The notes below the pieces were generated by a model. The model searched no databases. It saw only the letters and a list, made by a program, of their open reading frames with translations, and was not told the origin of the DNA. The translations under genes and the position numbers were made by a program. A DNA stretch of 64,000 nucleotides, from assembly GCA_036339995.1 (NCBI GenBank), contig JAYYZW010000119.1:1-64000 (forward strand), read 5' to 3'. Shown here in pieces: positions 28,566 to 37,520 of the stretch. Each line of letters begins with the position of its first letter. Position 1 is the stretch's first letter. Source of the stretch: JAYYZW01 sp036339995. GTDB lineage: Bacteria > Pseudomonadota > Gammaproteobacteria > Ga0077536.

Positions 28566-30236
28566 ATGGCGGAGAGTTTCGCAGAATTATTCGAACAAAG
28601 TCAGATTGAATCCAAAATGCGGCCGGGCACCATCGTCAAGGGCACGGTCGTGGAAATCCGCGCGGATTTCGTGGTCGTCAATGCCGGACTCAAGTCCGAA
28701 GGGGTGATTCCGGCTGAGCAGTTTCGCAATCCCGAGGGCGAAGTCGAGGTCACCGTCGGGGAAGAAATCGACGTGGCGCTCGACGCGGTAGAGGACGGTT
28801 ACGGGGAAACACGGCTGTCCCGGGAAAAGGCCAAGCGTGCGAAGGCCTGGGAAGAGTTGGAAGAGGCTTGCGAAGAAAGCAAGACCGTCACGGGCGTCAT
28901 CAGCGACAAAGTCAAAGGCGGCTTCACTGTCGATATCAGTTCCATACGCGCCTTTCTGCCGGGGTCGCTGGTAGACGTGCGACCCGTCCGCGACACCAGT
29001 TATCTCGAGGGTAAACCCCTCGAATTCAAAGTCATCAAGGTCGACCGTCGCCGCAACAACGTCGTCGTTTCACGCCGCGCGGTCGTCGAAAATGAGAATT
29101 CGGCCGAGCGGGAGGCGCTGCTCGACAGCCTGTCGGAAGGAACGGTCATTACGGGTCTGGTCAAGAATCTGACCGATTACGGCGCGTTCATCGATCTCGG
29201 TGGTATCGATGGCCTGTTACATATTACCGACATGGCCTGGCGGCGGGTGAAGCACCCCTCCGAGGTGGTCAACATTGGCGACGAGATCGAAGTGAGGGTC
29301 TTGAAGTTTGATCGCGAGCGCCAGCGCGTGTCACTCGGCCTCAAGCAATTGGGCGACGATCCGTGGGTCGACATCGCGCGGCGCTATCCGGAGCACTCTC
29401 GACTGTTTGGCAAGGTTTCGAACATCGCCGATTACGGCTGCTTCGTCGAGATCGAAGAAGGCGTGGAAGGATTGGTTCACGTTTCCGAAATGGATTGGAC
29501 CAATAAGAACGTGCACCCCACGAAAGTCGTTCACCTTGGCGAGGAAGTGGAAGTGATGGTGCTCGACATCGACGAAGAGCGCCGGCGCATTTCACTCGGC
29601 ATGAAACAGTGTCGAGCCAATCCCTGGGAAGAATTCGCCGCGACGCACAACAAGAACGATCGTGTTGTGGGCACGATAAAATCGATCACGGATTTCGGTA
29701 TTTTCATCGGTCTGGACGGCGGCATAGACGGCCTTGTACATCTATCGGATCTGTCGTGGGATCTCTTGGGTGAAGACGTCGTACGCAATTATAAAAAGGG
29801 TGACGAGCTCGAAACCGTAGTACTGGCTGTGGACGCCGAACGCGAACGCATTTCCTTGGGCGTCAAACAGCTGGCCCAGGACCCGTTTTCGACCTACCTC
29901 GCTCTGAACGCGAAGGGCACGCGCGTCACCGGTAAAATCGTGAGCGTCGATGCCAAGGCAGCGGTTATCGAGCTTGCGGAAGGCGTAGAAGGCACGATCA
30001 GGGCCTCCGAACTCTCGATCGATCAGGTCGACGATACCAGTAAAGTCCTCAAGGAAGGCGAGCAACTCGAGGCGCTCATCGTCGGTGTCGATCGTAAGCG
30101 CCGCGTCGTCACTCTTTCAGTCAAGGCCAAGGAGAATGAAGAAGAACAGGCGGCACTGCAGGAATACAGCGCCGAAAATGAATCTTCGCGGACGACGCTC
30201 GGTGACCTGCTGAAAGGGCAGCTTGACTCCAAATAG
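28566..30236 (+). CDS. rpsA: 30S ribosomal protein S1
   Basis: A 556-residue protein built of six S1 RNA-binding repeats (first at about residues 20-85, last at about 450-520). Repeats are marked by DYGAFIDLGGIDGLLHITDM, DYGCFVEIEEGVEGLVHVSE and DFGIFIGLDGGIDGLVHLSD. It helps load mRNA on the 30S subunit. ATG 28566 gives the conserved MAESFAELFEQS start; the frame continues 13 codons upstream without conservation. Confidence 0.98.
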   Translation: MAESFAELFEQSQIESKMRPGTIVKGTVVEIRADFVVVNAGLKSEGVIPAEQFRNPEGEVEVTVGEEIDVALDAVEDGYGETRLSREKAKRAKAWEELEEACEESKTVTGVISDKVKGGFTVDISSIRAFLPGSLVDVRPVRDTSYLEGKPLEFKVIKVDRRRNNVVVSRRAVVENENSAEREALLDSLSEGTVITGLVKNLTDYGAFIDLGGIDGLLHITDMAWRRVKHPSEVVNIGDEIEVRVLKFDRERQRVSLGLKQLGDDPWVDIARRYPEHSRLFGKVSNIADYGCFVEIEEGVEGLVHVSEMDWTNKNVHPTKVVHLGEEVEVMVLDIDEERRRISLGMKQCRANPWEEFAATHNKNDRVVGTIKSITDFGIFIGLDGGIDGLVHLSDLSWDLLGEDVVRNYKKGDELETVVLAVDAERERISLGVKQLAQDPFSTYLALNAKGTRVTGKIVSVDAKAAVIELAEGVEGTIRASELSIDQVDDTSKVLKEGEQLEALIVGVDRKRRVVTLSVKAKENEEEQAALQEYSAENESSRTTLGDLLKGQLDSK

Positions 30237-30249
30237 CATTGCCCTGACG

Positions 30250-30266
30250 TATCCGAGTTACGGATA
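30250..30266 (+). other. Small hairpin between rpsA and ihfB
   Basis: TATCCG and CGGATA pair around AGTTA, 14 bases after the rpsA stop. The stem is short and has no U-run, so a terminator role is doubtful; it might partly separate rpsA from ihfB expression. Confidence 0.3.
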
Positions 30267-30294
30267 AATCCGACAAAGCTAATCGAGAAGAATA

Positions 30295-30666
30295 ATGACG
30301 AAGTCTGAACTGATCGAATCGCTTGTATGGAAACAGTCTCAACTCGGCTATCGTGATGTCGAATTGGCCGTCAAGACTATGCTCGAACATATGGGGCAAA
30401 CGCTTGCTTCGGGCGAACGAATAGAAATTAGAGGCTTCGGCAGTTTTTCGTTGCACTACCGGCCGCCGCGGGTCGGGCGCAATCCCAAGTCGGGTGATGC
30501 CGTGTCGTTGTCGGCGAAGTATGTGCCGCATTTCAAACCGGGTAAGGAATTGCGCGAAAGGGTAAATAACGGCGCGGTCAAGGCGCGGGAGATCAGACCC
30601 GCCAACGACAACGATCCCGACACCGAATCCGACCAAGAGCGGGATGGATCCGACACTATTTCCTAA
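30295..30666 (+). CDS. ihfB: Integration host factor subunit beta
   Basis: A 123-residue nucleoid protein that bends DNA as a dimer with IhfA. The HU/IHF body covers residues 1-95: MTKSELIESL, IEIRGFGSFSLHYR, and the DNA-contacting arm GRNPKSGDAVSL. The final 30 residues form a polar, acidic tail longer than the E. coli protein (94 residues). ATG start with an AGAAGA ribosome site. It lies between rpsA and lapA as usual. Confidence 0.95.
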   Translation: MTKSELIESLVWKQSQLGYRDVELAVKTMLEHMGQTLASGERIEIRGFGSFSLHYRPPRVGRNPKSGDAVSLSAKYVPHFKPGKELRERVNNGAVKAREIRPANDNDPDTESDQERDGSDTIS

Positions 30667-30856
30667 CGAGGCCGATAACGATCTTACTGGCTGCCAGGCC
30701 CGTTCCTACCAACGAAACCGCTGGCGAGCGAATCGAAACTCGATCCGGCTGCAGCATCCGTGCGATCATACCTCTCCTGCCGTGAGCAGAGCTTGGGAGA
30801 CCGTATGCCATACAAGCTTCCAGTCGTTGATCGGTCGCTATCAGAAGGGAACTGAA

Positions 30857-31150
30857 TTGTCTCGTGTGCTGTATATGGCGTTCGCTATTTTCGTGGCGGT
30901 GTGCGGACTCGCGTTCCACGTACGCAACGATCAGGAAATCGTTTTAAATTATATTGCGGGCAGTCTCCAAATCGAATTGTCTATCGTCGTTGTTGGTGCT
31001 CTCGTTGCCGGCGCGATACTCGGCGTGCTTGCAATGACAGCCACCGTCCTGCGCCTCAGGCGCAATATCAGGCGTCTCTCCCGGCGAAATGAAATCGCGA
31101 GCCGCGAGCTTTCGAGCCTGAGAGCCATTTCGCTAAACGATGGCGGCTGA
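30857..31150 (+). CDS. lapA: Lipopolysaccharide assembly protein A domain protein
   Basis: A 97-residue inner-membrane protein with two membrane helices (VLYMAFAIFVAVCGLAFHV and IELSIVVVGALVAGAILGVLAM) and a basic C-terminal coiled segment. The HVRNDQEIVLNYI segment between the helices fits LapA (YciS). I chose TTG at 30857 because AGAAGGGA lies 7 bases before it. The frame is open back to 30644, but that extension (30667-30856) has no recognisable content. It overlaps lapB by 11 bases. LapA and LapB together tune LpxC turnover. Confidence 0.85.
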   Translation: MSRVLYMAFAIFVAVCGLAFHVRNDQEIVLNYIAGSLQIELSIVVVGALVAGAILGVLAMTATVLRLRRNIRRLSRRNEIASRELSSLRAISLNDGG

Positions 31151-32324
31151 ATACCTTTTCGGAATCGTCGTTCTTCTGCTGCCGCTCGCGGCCGTCTCCG
31201 GTTGGTACTTCGGCCGTAGGGAAATTTCGCCCGATGCAGCGCGTAACGGCGTGTCAGGCATCTCATCAGACTATTTCCGCGGACTCAATTACCTGCTCGA
31301 CGACCGACCGGACAAGGCCATCGAGGTTTTCATCAAGGTCTTGGAGGTCGAAAGTGAAACCGTGGAAACACACCTCGCCTTGGGCAATCTGTTTCGGCGT
31401 CGCGGCGAAGTCGACCGGGCGATTCGCATTCACCAAAACCTGGTGTCGAAGCCGAGCCTGGACTTCGATCAGCGTGCGCTCGCGTTGCTCGAACTGGGTT
31501 TGGATTATATGCGTTCGGGTCTGTTGGACCGCGCTGAGAGCTTGTTCAAGGAATTGCTCGAATCCGGTGCGCACCAGCGCGATGCCATGGACCACTTGAT
31601 CGATATTTACCAGCAGGAGCAGGACTGGGACAAGGCGCTCGAATACACAGGGCGCCTCGAGAAACTGGCCAACCGCGATTTAGGTGACGTGCGCGCGCAT
31701 TTTTATTGCGAGCAAGCGCAGACGCAAACCGAAGAGGGTAATATCGAGAATGCGAGCGATCTGTTGCGCCACGCGATTCGGATGGACAAGAACTGCGTGC
31801 GCGCAAGCCTCATGCAGGCGGAAATTGCGATGACCGCGGGCGCGTACGAGGCTGCGATTCGTCATCTCGAGGAAATCGAAAAACAGAACCTGGCGTTTCT
31901 GCCCGAGGCGATCAATCCGCTCGTCGAGAGCTACCGGGCCTTGGATCGTATTGCCGACCTCGTACGCTACCTTGAACGGTTAAGCACGCTTCACGCCGGG
32001 ATCACTCCGGTGCTCGTACTGGCCGAAGTCATGACAGAACTGGGTGAGGTCGAGGAGGCGAAAAAGCGCATTATCGACGAACTCAAGATCCGGCCGACCG
32101 TACGGGGTATCGACCGATTGATCGATTATTCACTAACCAGCGCGGAAGGTGAAACGAAGGAGAATCTCGTACTCCTCAAGGAACTCACGGCAAGTCTCCT
32201 CGAGGAAAAGTCGAGCTACATGTGCAGAAACTGCGGATTCAAAGGACGCTCGCTCCACTGGCAGTGTCCCAGCTGTAAGCTCTGGAATTCGGTAAAACCG
32301 ATCCACGGCATCGAGGGCGAATGA
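31140..32324 (+). CDS. lapB: Lipopolysaccharide assembly protein B (YciM)
   Basis: A 394-residue membrane-anchored adaptor. Residues 1-24 form an N-terminal membrane helix ending in WYFGRR. Residues 40-330 hold a row of TPR repeats. The C-terminus has a rubredoxin-like zinc site with CRNCGF and CPSCKLW. In E. coli LapB presents LpxC to the FtsH protease, which limits LPS synthesis. The overlap with lapA and position before pyrF are as in other gammaproteobacteria. Confidence 0.95.
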   Translation: MAAEYLFGIVVLLLPLAAVSGWYFGRREISPDAARNGVSGISSDYFRGLNYLLDDRPDKAIEVFIKVLEVESETVETHLALGNLFRRRGEVDRAIRIHQNLVSKPSLDFDQRALALLELGLDYMRSGLLDRAESLFKELLESGAHQRDAMDHLIDIYQQEQDWDKALEYTGRLEKLANRDLGDVRAHFYCEQAQTQTEEGNIENASDLLRHAIRMDKNCVRASLMQAEIAMTAGAYEAAIRHLEEIEKQNLAFLPEAINPLVESYRALDRIADLVRYLERLSTLHAGITPVLVLAEVMTELGEVEEAKKRIIDELKIRPTVRGIDRLIDYSLTSAEGETKENLVLLKELTASLLEEKSSYMCRNCGFKGRSLHWQCPSCKLWNSVKPIHGIEGE

Positions 32325-32372
32325 ACCGACGCTGCAAGCGTTTGTGCGCCGATCACTGCGCCATAGATTTAG

Positions 32373-32533
32373 GGAGCCCCTAAATAAGTCATGGTACATC
32401 TGCCTTGCCCGTGAAATCGCGGAGCCTTACGTTACGAACCTTGCCAATAGTCCCCGCTATTGGCAAGGTTCGTGCCTTGATCTGCGCGATTTCGTGAACA
32501 ATTCAGACGCACGATGACTTATTCAGAGGTTCC
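32373..32533 (+). mobile_element. MITE-like inverted-repeat element, copy B (161 bp)
   Basis: It has the same ends as copies A and C (left GGAGCCCCTAAATAAGTCAT, right complement GGAACCTCTGAATAAGTCAT) and lies between perfect TTAG duplications (32369-32372 and 32534-32537). Its core is a perfect 17-bp hairpin: 32434-32450 pairs with 32457-32473 around TCCCCG. It fills most of the lapB-pyrF gap, and its right end is 10 bases from the pyrF start. It has no coding capacity. Confidence 0.88.
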
Positions 32534-32543
32534 TTAGCTTGCG

Positions 32544-33263
32544 ATGAACAGATCGCTTAAACCGGTGATCGTCGCCCTCGATTTCCCGAATCTGGATCTA
32601 GCGCTCACACTAGCCGATCGACTCGATCCCGGCGTCTGCCGCGTCAAAATCGGCAGCGAATTATTCACGCGCGCCGGCCCGGGGTCGGTTCGCGCGCTGA
32701 TCGAACGCGGCTTTGACGTCTTTCTCGATCTCAAGTTTCATGACATTCCCAACACGGTCGCGGGCGCCTGTCGCGCCGCGGCTGAATTGGGTTGCTGGAT
32801 GATGAACGTGCACACTGGAGGCGGTGCCGCCATGATGCAGGCCGCGCGGGAAGCGATTCACTGCGATGATGGCCCACTACTCATCGGCGTTACGGTTCTG
32901 ACCAGCATGGGCGACGCGACACTCGACGCGGTCGGCGTTCGACACTCTCCAATGGATCAGGTCTCGCGACTCGCACGGCTGGCGGCTGAGGCAGGACTCG
33001 ATGGTGTGGTCTGCTCGCCGATGGAGCTCGCCGACTTGCGCGGGCAACGGGGCTTCGACTTCAAACTCGTGACCCCTGGCATCAGGCCTCTCGGTGCGGC
33101 CCGCGGCGACCAGAAACGGATCGCAACGCCCGCAGAGGCCATCACAGCCGGAGCTGATTACCTGGTCGTCGGCAGACCGCTGACAAGCTCCGAGCATCCA
33201 GAAGAGGTGCTGGCCATGATCAACGCTGAATGCGCCACCGCGGCGGATACCCGCGACCACTGA
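32544..33263 (+). CDS. pyrF: Orotidine 5'-phosphate decarboxylase
   Basis: A 239-residue TIM-barrel enzyme that makes UMP from OMP. The catalytic Asp/Lys network is in DLKFHDIPNTVAGA, and the phosphate-binding end is VTPGIRP and DYLVVGRPLT. ATG at 32544 lies only 6 bases after the TTAG repeat of element B, so the native upstream region, including any promoter or ribosome site, has been replaced or moved by the insertion. Confidence 0.96.
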   Translation: MNRSLKPVIVALDFPNLDLALTLADRLDPGVCRVKIGSELFTRAGPGSVRALIERGFDVFLDLKFHDIPNTVAGACRAAAELGCWMMNVHTGGGAAMMQAAREAIHCDDGPLLIGVTVLTSMGDATLDAVGVRHSPMDQVSRLARLAAEAGLDGVVCSPMELADLRGQRGFDFKLVTPGIRPLGAARGDQKRIATPAEAITAGADYLVVGRPLTSSEHPEEVLAMINAECATAADTRDH

Positions 33264-33277
33264 TCTGTTCGATCGCC

Positions 33278-36200
33278 ATGCTTGAGCCCTCCGCGCGACC
33301 CAGCCCGCTTGACCCGCCGCGCCCGGGCGAACCCGGCGAGATCGGTCAGTGGACGCGTCTCTATGGCGCGGCGAAATCGGTCGCAATTGCCGCGGCAGCC
33401 AGCGATCAAAATGGTCCGGTGGTCATCATCGCGCCCGATACGGCGAGCGCGATCCGCTTCGAACGCGAGATCGCTTTTTTCGCCCCGGCATTACCGCGCT
33501 ATGCAATTCCCGACTGGGAGACGCTTCCATACGATCGCTTCAGTCCGTACCAGGACATCATTAGCGAACGGATCGCGACCCTGATCCGCATGCCCTCGAT
33601 CACCCACGGCGTCGTCATCATGGGGGTCAACACGGCGATGCACCGCTTTGCGCCGCGCAAATGGATGAACGCTCGCGCATTCAGTCAGAATCCGGGTGAT
33701 CAGCTGGACCGTGTCGCGTTTCTCGCGAAGCTTGACGCGGCCGGGTATCGCCGATGCGTGCAGGTGGCAGAGCACGGAGACTACGCCGTTCGCGGGGCCT
33801 TGATCGATGTTTTCCCGATGGGCGCGGATCAGCCGTTTCGCATTGATCTCTTTGACGATGAAATCGAAACGCTGCGCCGCTTCGATGTCGAGACCCAACG
33901 CTCGATTTCACACGTCGATGCCATCGAACTACTGCCGGCCCGCGAGTTCCCGCTCGACGACAGTGCGATCAGAGAATTTCGCCGTGCCTGGCGCCTCGAA
34001 TTCGAGGGTCGCCCGCAAGCCTGCTCCCTGTACGAAGACGTGTCGGCCGGTCTGGCGCCGGCCGGCATCGAATACTACCTGCCTTTGTTCTTCGACGAGC
34101 TCGCGCTCGTCACGGATTACTTCCCGGGTAACGCGCTGGTAGTAATCGACGAAGGCGTGGAGGCGGCGTCGGAACGTTTTAAGCACTCGGTCCAGGAACG
34201 TTATGAAGCCCTGCGGCACGATAGCGAACGTCCGATCGTGAAACCGCCGCGCATGTTTGTAGATTTCGACATCATTCTCGCAGCGCTGGCACCATTTTCC
34301 TGCCTGACAGTCAGTGGCATAGAACCGACGCGCGGCACACGTGCTACGGAGTTCGCTGCGCACGCACCGGTGCAGGTTCCGGTCGACGCACGTGCTGCCG
34401 ACCCGTTCGCCCTGTTGCGCGACTACACCGCGCGCGCGGATGGGCGCATCTTGTTCCTGGCCCCATCGCTCGGCCGCCGTGAGACCCTGATGGAACTCTT
34501 TACCGCGCAGCCGTTTCGGCCTCGTCCCTTCGAAACGTGGTCGGATTTTTTGCAAGCAGACGCGCGGGTCGGGATTGCGGTGGCGCCCGCCGTTGGAGGT
34601 GTGGAAATCGAAACGCCCCGCATCAGCTTGCTGACTGAAGCGCAGTTATTCGGCGAGCGCGCCGCGCAAAGCAGACGCAGACGCCGCAGCGCCGCAGATA
34701 GCGAAGCAGTCATCAGAAACCTGACCGAGCTTCACGATGGTTCACCGGTCGTACACGAGCAGCACGGGGTCGGTCGTTTTCAAGGCCTCGAGGTATTGGA
34801 CGTGGGCGGAATTACCAACGAGTTCATCAAGCTCGAGTATGCCGACGGCGACATCCTCTACCTGCCTGTCAGCGGGCTCAACCTGATCAGCCGTTACTCG
34901 GGCGTCGATCCAGACCACGCGCCTTTGCACAAACTGGGTAGCGGACAGTGGGACAAGGCGCGTCGAAAGGCCGCGGAAAAAATTCGAGACGTGGCTGCAG
35001 AACTGCTAGAGATTAATGCCAGGCGCGCGGCGCGCAAGGGCCATGCATTTGCCGTGGATCGAGGAGCCTACACCAGCTTCGAGCAGGCTTTTCCATTCGA
35101 AGAAACGGTCGATCAAATCAGCGCCGTCGAGGCCGTGTTTGATGATATGCAGAAAGAACAGCCCATGGATCGGTTGATCTGCGGCGACGTCGGGTTTGGT
35201 AAAACCGAAGTCGCAATGCGGGCCGCGTTTGTTGCGGTTAATGATGGCTTCCAGGTCGCCATCCTCGTGCCGACGACTTTGCTCGCGCGCCAGCATTTCG
35301 AAACTTTAAAGGATCGCTTTGCAGACTGGCCGGTTCGCATCGAACAGCTTTCGCGCTTTCAAGATTCCAGGGCCGCGCGCGATGTACTCGCCGGCCTTGC
35401 CGACGGCAGGGTCGACGTCGTCGTCGGCACTCATAAATTGCTGGGGAAGGATGTCCGATTCAGGCGCATGGGCCTTTTGATAGTCGATGAAGAGCACCGC
35501 TTCGGTGTACGCCAGAAAGAGCAGATCAAGAAACTCCGCAGCGACGTCGATATTTTAACGCTCACCGCAACGCCGATCCCGCGGACTCTCAATCTCGCAT
35601 TGGCCGGAACGCGCGAACTCTCGATTATTGCGACGGCACCGGCAAAACGTCTAGCAATCAAGACCTTTGTCAGGGAGTGGTCGGAGCCGCTGGTGCGCGA
35701 GGCGATTCTGCGCGAGATCGGACGCGGCGGCCAGGTGTACTTCGTGCACAACGAAGTCGGGAACATCGAAAAAATGGCGGATAAGGTGCGCGAGATCGCG
35801 CCAGAAGCGCGCGTCGCGGTAGCCCACGGTCAAATGCGGGAGCGCGCGCTGGAGCAGGTCATGCTCGATTTCTATCACGGCCGGTGCAATGTGCTCTTGT
35901 GCACGACGATCATAGAATCCGGCATCGACGTGTCGAACGCTAACACCATGATCATCAACCGAGCGAATAAATTCGGGCTCGCGCAACTCTACCAGCTTCG
36001 CGGTCGGGTCGGGCGGTCTCATCACCGCGCATACGCTTACCTCGTGGTCCCGCATCGCAAGGAGATGACCACTGATGCGGTCAAGCGACTGGAAGCTATT
36101 GAATCACTGGAGGAACTCGGCGTCGGCTTTTCCTTGGCTACGCATGACCTCGAGATCCGGGGCGCCGGAGAAATCCTCGGTGAGGAGCAAAGCGGTCACA

Positions 36201-36745
36201 TCCAGGAAATCGGGTTCGGACTCTACTCGGAGCTTTTAAGGCGCACCGTTTCGGCCCTCAAATCGGGCCAGATCGTCAATTTGGATGACGCGATCGATGC
36301 ACGCGTCGAAATCGAACTGCATATTCCCGCGCTGTTGCCGGAGAACTATCTGCCGGACGTGCATGCGCGCTTGATTTTGTACAAGCGCATCGCAAGCGCG
36401 CGCGGCGGCGAAGAGCTTAAGGATCTGCGCGAAGAGATCATCGATCGGTTCGGCGTTTTCGGTAGCCCTGTCGACAACCTGTTTCGTGTTACATCGCTGC
36501 GTCTCGACGCCGAGCATTTCGGAATTCGGAGAATCGATCTGGGCAGCAGGGGCGGCCGAATCGAGTTTCATTCAAATACCAATATTGATCCGAGTAGTAT
36601 CATCGATCTCGTGCAGACCGACCCTGACTACCGCATGGATGGCGGCGAGAAATTACGGATTGTCAAAGAACTGCCCGATCGGGAGGCTAGGTTTGAAGAG
36701 CTGGCATTTCTGTTTGAGCAATTTCGCCGTAGATATGCTGCTTAA
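33278..36745 (+). CDS. mfd: Transcription-repair coupling factor
   Basis: A 1155-residue DNA translocase that removes stalled RNA polymerase and recruits UvrA. The N-terminal UvrB-like region includes PDWETLPYDRFSPYQD. The RNA polymerase interaction domain is near residues 465-545 (VHEQHGVGRFQGLE). The RecG-like motor has Walker A GDVGFGKTEVAMRA and the DEEH box in VDEEHRFGVRQKEQ. ATG 33278 was chosen; the frame extends 16 codons upstream into pyrF without conservation. Confidence 0.97.
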   Translation: MLEPSARPSPLDPPRPGEPGEIGQWTRLYGAAKSVAIAAAASDQNGPVVIIAPDTASAIRFEREIAFFAPALPRYAIPDWETLPYDRFSPYQDIISERIATLIRMPSITHGVVIMGVNTAMHRFAPRKWMNARAFSQNPGDQLDRVAFLAKLDAAGYRRCVQVAEHGDYAVRGALIDVFPMGADQPFRIDLFDDEIETLRRFDVETQRSISHVDAIELLPAREFPLDDSAIREFRRAWRLEFEGRPQACSLYEDVSAGLAPAGIEYYLPLFFDELALVTDYFPGNALVVIDEGVEAASERFKHSVQERYEALRHDSERPIVKPPRMFVDFDIILAALAPFSCLTVSGIEPTRGTRATEFAAHAPVQVPVDARAADPFALLRDYTARADGRILFLAPSLGRRETLMELFTAQPFRPRPFETWSDFLQADARVGIAVAPAVGGVEIETPRISLLTEAQLFGERAAQSRRRRRSAADSEAVIRNLTELHDGSPVVHEQHGVGRFQGLEVLDVGGITNEFIKLEYADGDILYLPVSGLNLISRYSGVDPDHAPLHKLGSGQWDKARRKAAEKIRDVAAELLEINARRAARKGHAFAVDRGAYTSFEQAFPFEETVDQISAVEAVFDDMQKEQPMDRLICGDVGFGKTEVAMRAAFVAVNDGFQVAILVPTTLLARQHFETLKDRFADWPVRIEQLSRFQDSRAARDVLAGLADGRVDVVVGTHKLLGKDVRFRRMGLLIVDEEHRFGVRQKEQIKKLRSDVDILTLTATPIPRTLNLALAGTRELSIIATAPAKRLAIKTFVREWSEPLVREAILREIGRGGQVYFVHNEVGNIEKMADKVREIAPEARVAVAHGQMRERALEQVMLDFYHGRCNVLLCTTIIESGIDVSNANTMIINRANKFGLAQLYQLRGRVGRSHHRAYAYLVVPHRKEMTTDAVKRLEAIESLEELGVGFSLATHDLEIRGAGEILGEEQSGHIQEIGFGLYSELLRRTVSALKSGQIVNLDDAIDARVEIELHIPALLPENYLPDVHARLILYKRIASARGGEELKDLREEIIDRFGVFGSPVDNLFRVTSLRLDAEHFGIRRIDLGSRGGRIEFHSNTNIDPSSIIDLVQTDPDYRMDGGEKLRIVKELPDREARFEELAFLFEQFRRRYAA

Positions 36746-37520
36746 AAAATACCTGTGCGCTGCGCTTGCCGCCCTGCTTGCGCTACCGGGTGCGGGTATG
36801 GGTGCGGGTGTGGGTGTGGGTGCGGCAGGGTGGTACCAGGTCGAGGTCGTCGTATTCCGGCATCTCCAGGGGCTAAGCGCGGGGGGTGAAGCCTGGCCGG
36901 AACTTACGGATCTTCCCGAGTTCGGCCGCGCTATGGAATTGATCATCGATCTGCCCGAGATGTCCGACGAACCGCCGCCGCTGACGGCGGGTTCAGAAGC
37001 CGGGCCGACCCCCATTGCATTCGAATTACTGCATAAAAAGGACCGCAAACTGAATGGCGTAGAGACTCGGTTACGGAATAGTGGCGAGTATGAACCGCTT
37101 CTTTTCGCCGCCTGGCGCCAACCGAGTTTCGGCGTCGCCCGCGCTAAGCGGATTTATCTCTCTGACGATTATCTCACGAGGCGCGGCCCGATCTTCACCG
37201 AATCGGATCCCGTGCACGGCGTTTCCGCCGTGGTGCCTCGTGCCGAGGGCGTGATCAGGGTCAAAGTCGGCCGTCTGCTCCATGTTAACGTGGACTTTCT
37301 TTATTACCACGAGGGCAACCCGGTACGCTTGACCGAAACGCGCAAACTCAAACTCCGGGAGATTCATTATTTCGATCACCCTCTGTTCGGCGTCATCCTT
37401 CAGGTATCCCCGTGGGTGCTACCGCAACTCGATCCGAAATCCGAGACCGATGGCGGCGAAGAAGACCGGCTGCAAGACGAGACCTCAGGTAAGCTTGCGG
37501 GTCAAAGCATCGATGATTGA
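36735..37520 (+). CDS. CsiV-family exported protein
   Basis: A 261-residue protein. The start lies inside the last codons of mfd. Residues 1-20 form a signal peptide, followed by a (Gly-X)6 run encoded by the hexamer repeat at 36788-36823. The body begins WYQVEVVVFRHL, typical of CsiV proteins (peptidoglycan-binding, inner-membrane associated), and has RIYLSDDYLTRRGP-like beta segments and LRLGRLLHVNVDF-type sequence near the end. A cell-envelope role is likely; the exact function is uncertain. The 3' end overlaps the convergent phosphorylase gene by 36 bases. Confidence 0.65.
   Translation: MLLKKYLCAALAALLALPGAGMGAGVGVGAAGWYQVEVVVFRHLQGLSAGGEAWPELTDLPEFGRAMELIIDLPEMSDEPPPLTAGSEAGPTPIAFELLHKKDRKLNGVETRLRNSGEYEPLLFAAWRQPSFGVARAKRIYLSDDYLTRRGPIFTESDPVHGVSAVVPRAEGVIRVKVGRLLHVNVDFLYYHEGNPVRLTETRKLKLREIHYFDHPLFGVILQVSPWVLPQLDPKSETDGGEEDRLQDETSGKLAGQSIDD
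36788..36823 (+). repeat. Six tandem GGGTGY-type hexamers inside the CsiV-like gene
   Basis: Six 6-base units (GGGTGC, GGGTAT, GGGTGC, GGGTGT, GGGTGT, GGGTGC) follow each other without gap. They encode alternating Gly and Ala, Met or Val at the signal peptide cleavage region. Changes in copy number would keep the frame, so length variation would alter only this linker. Confidence 0.9.

Noticed and set aside
30644..30856. N-terminal extension of LapA
   Set aside because: It contains no recognisable domain, and a good ribosome site lies right before TTG 30857.
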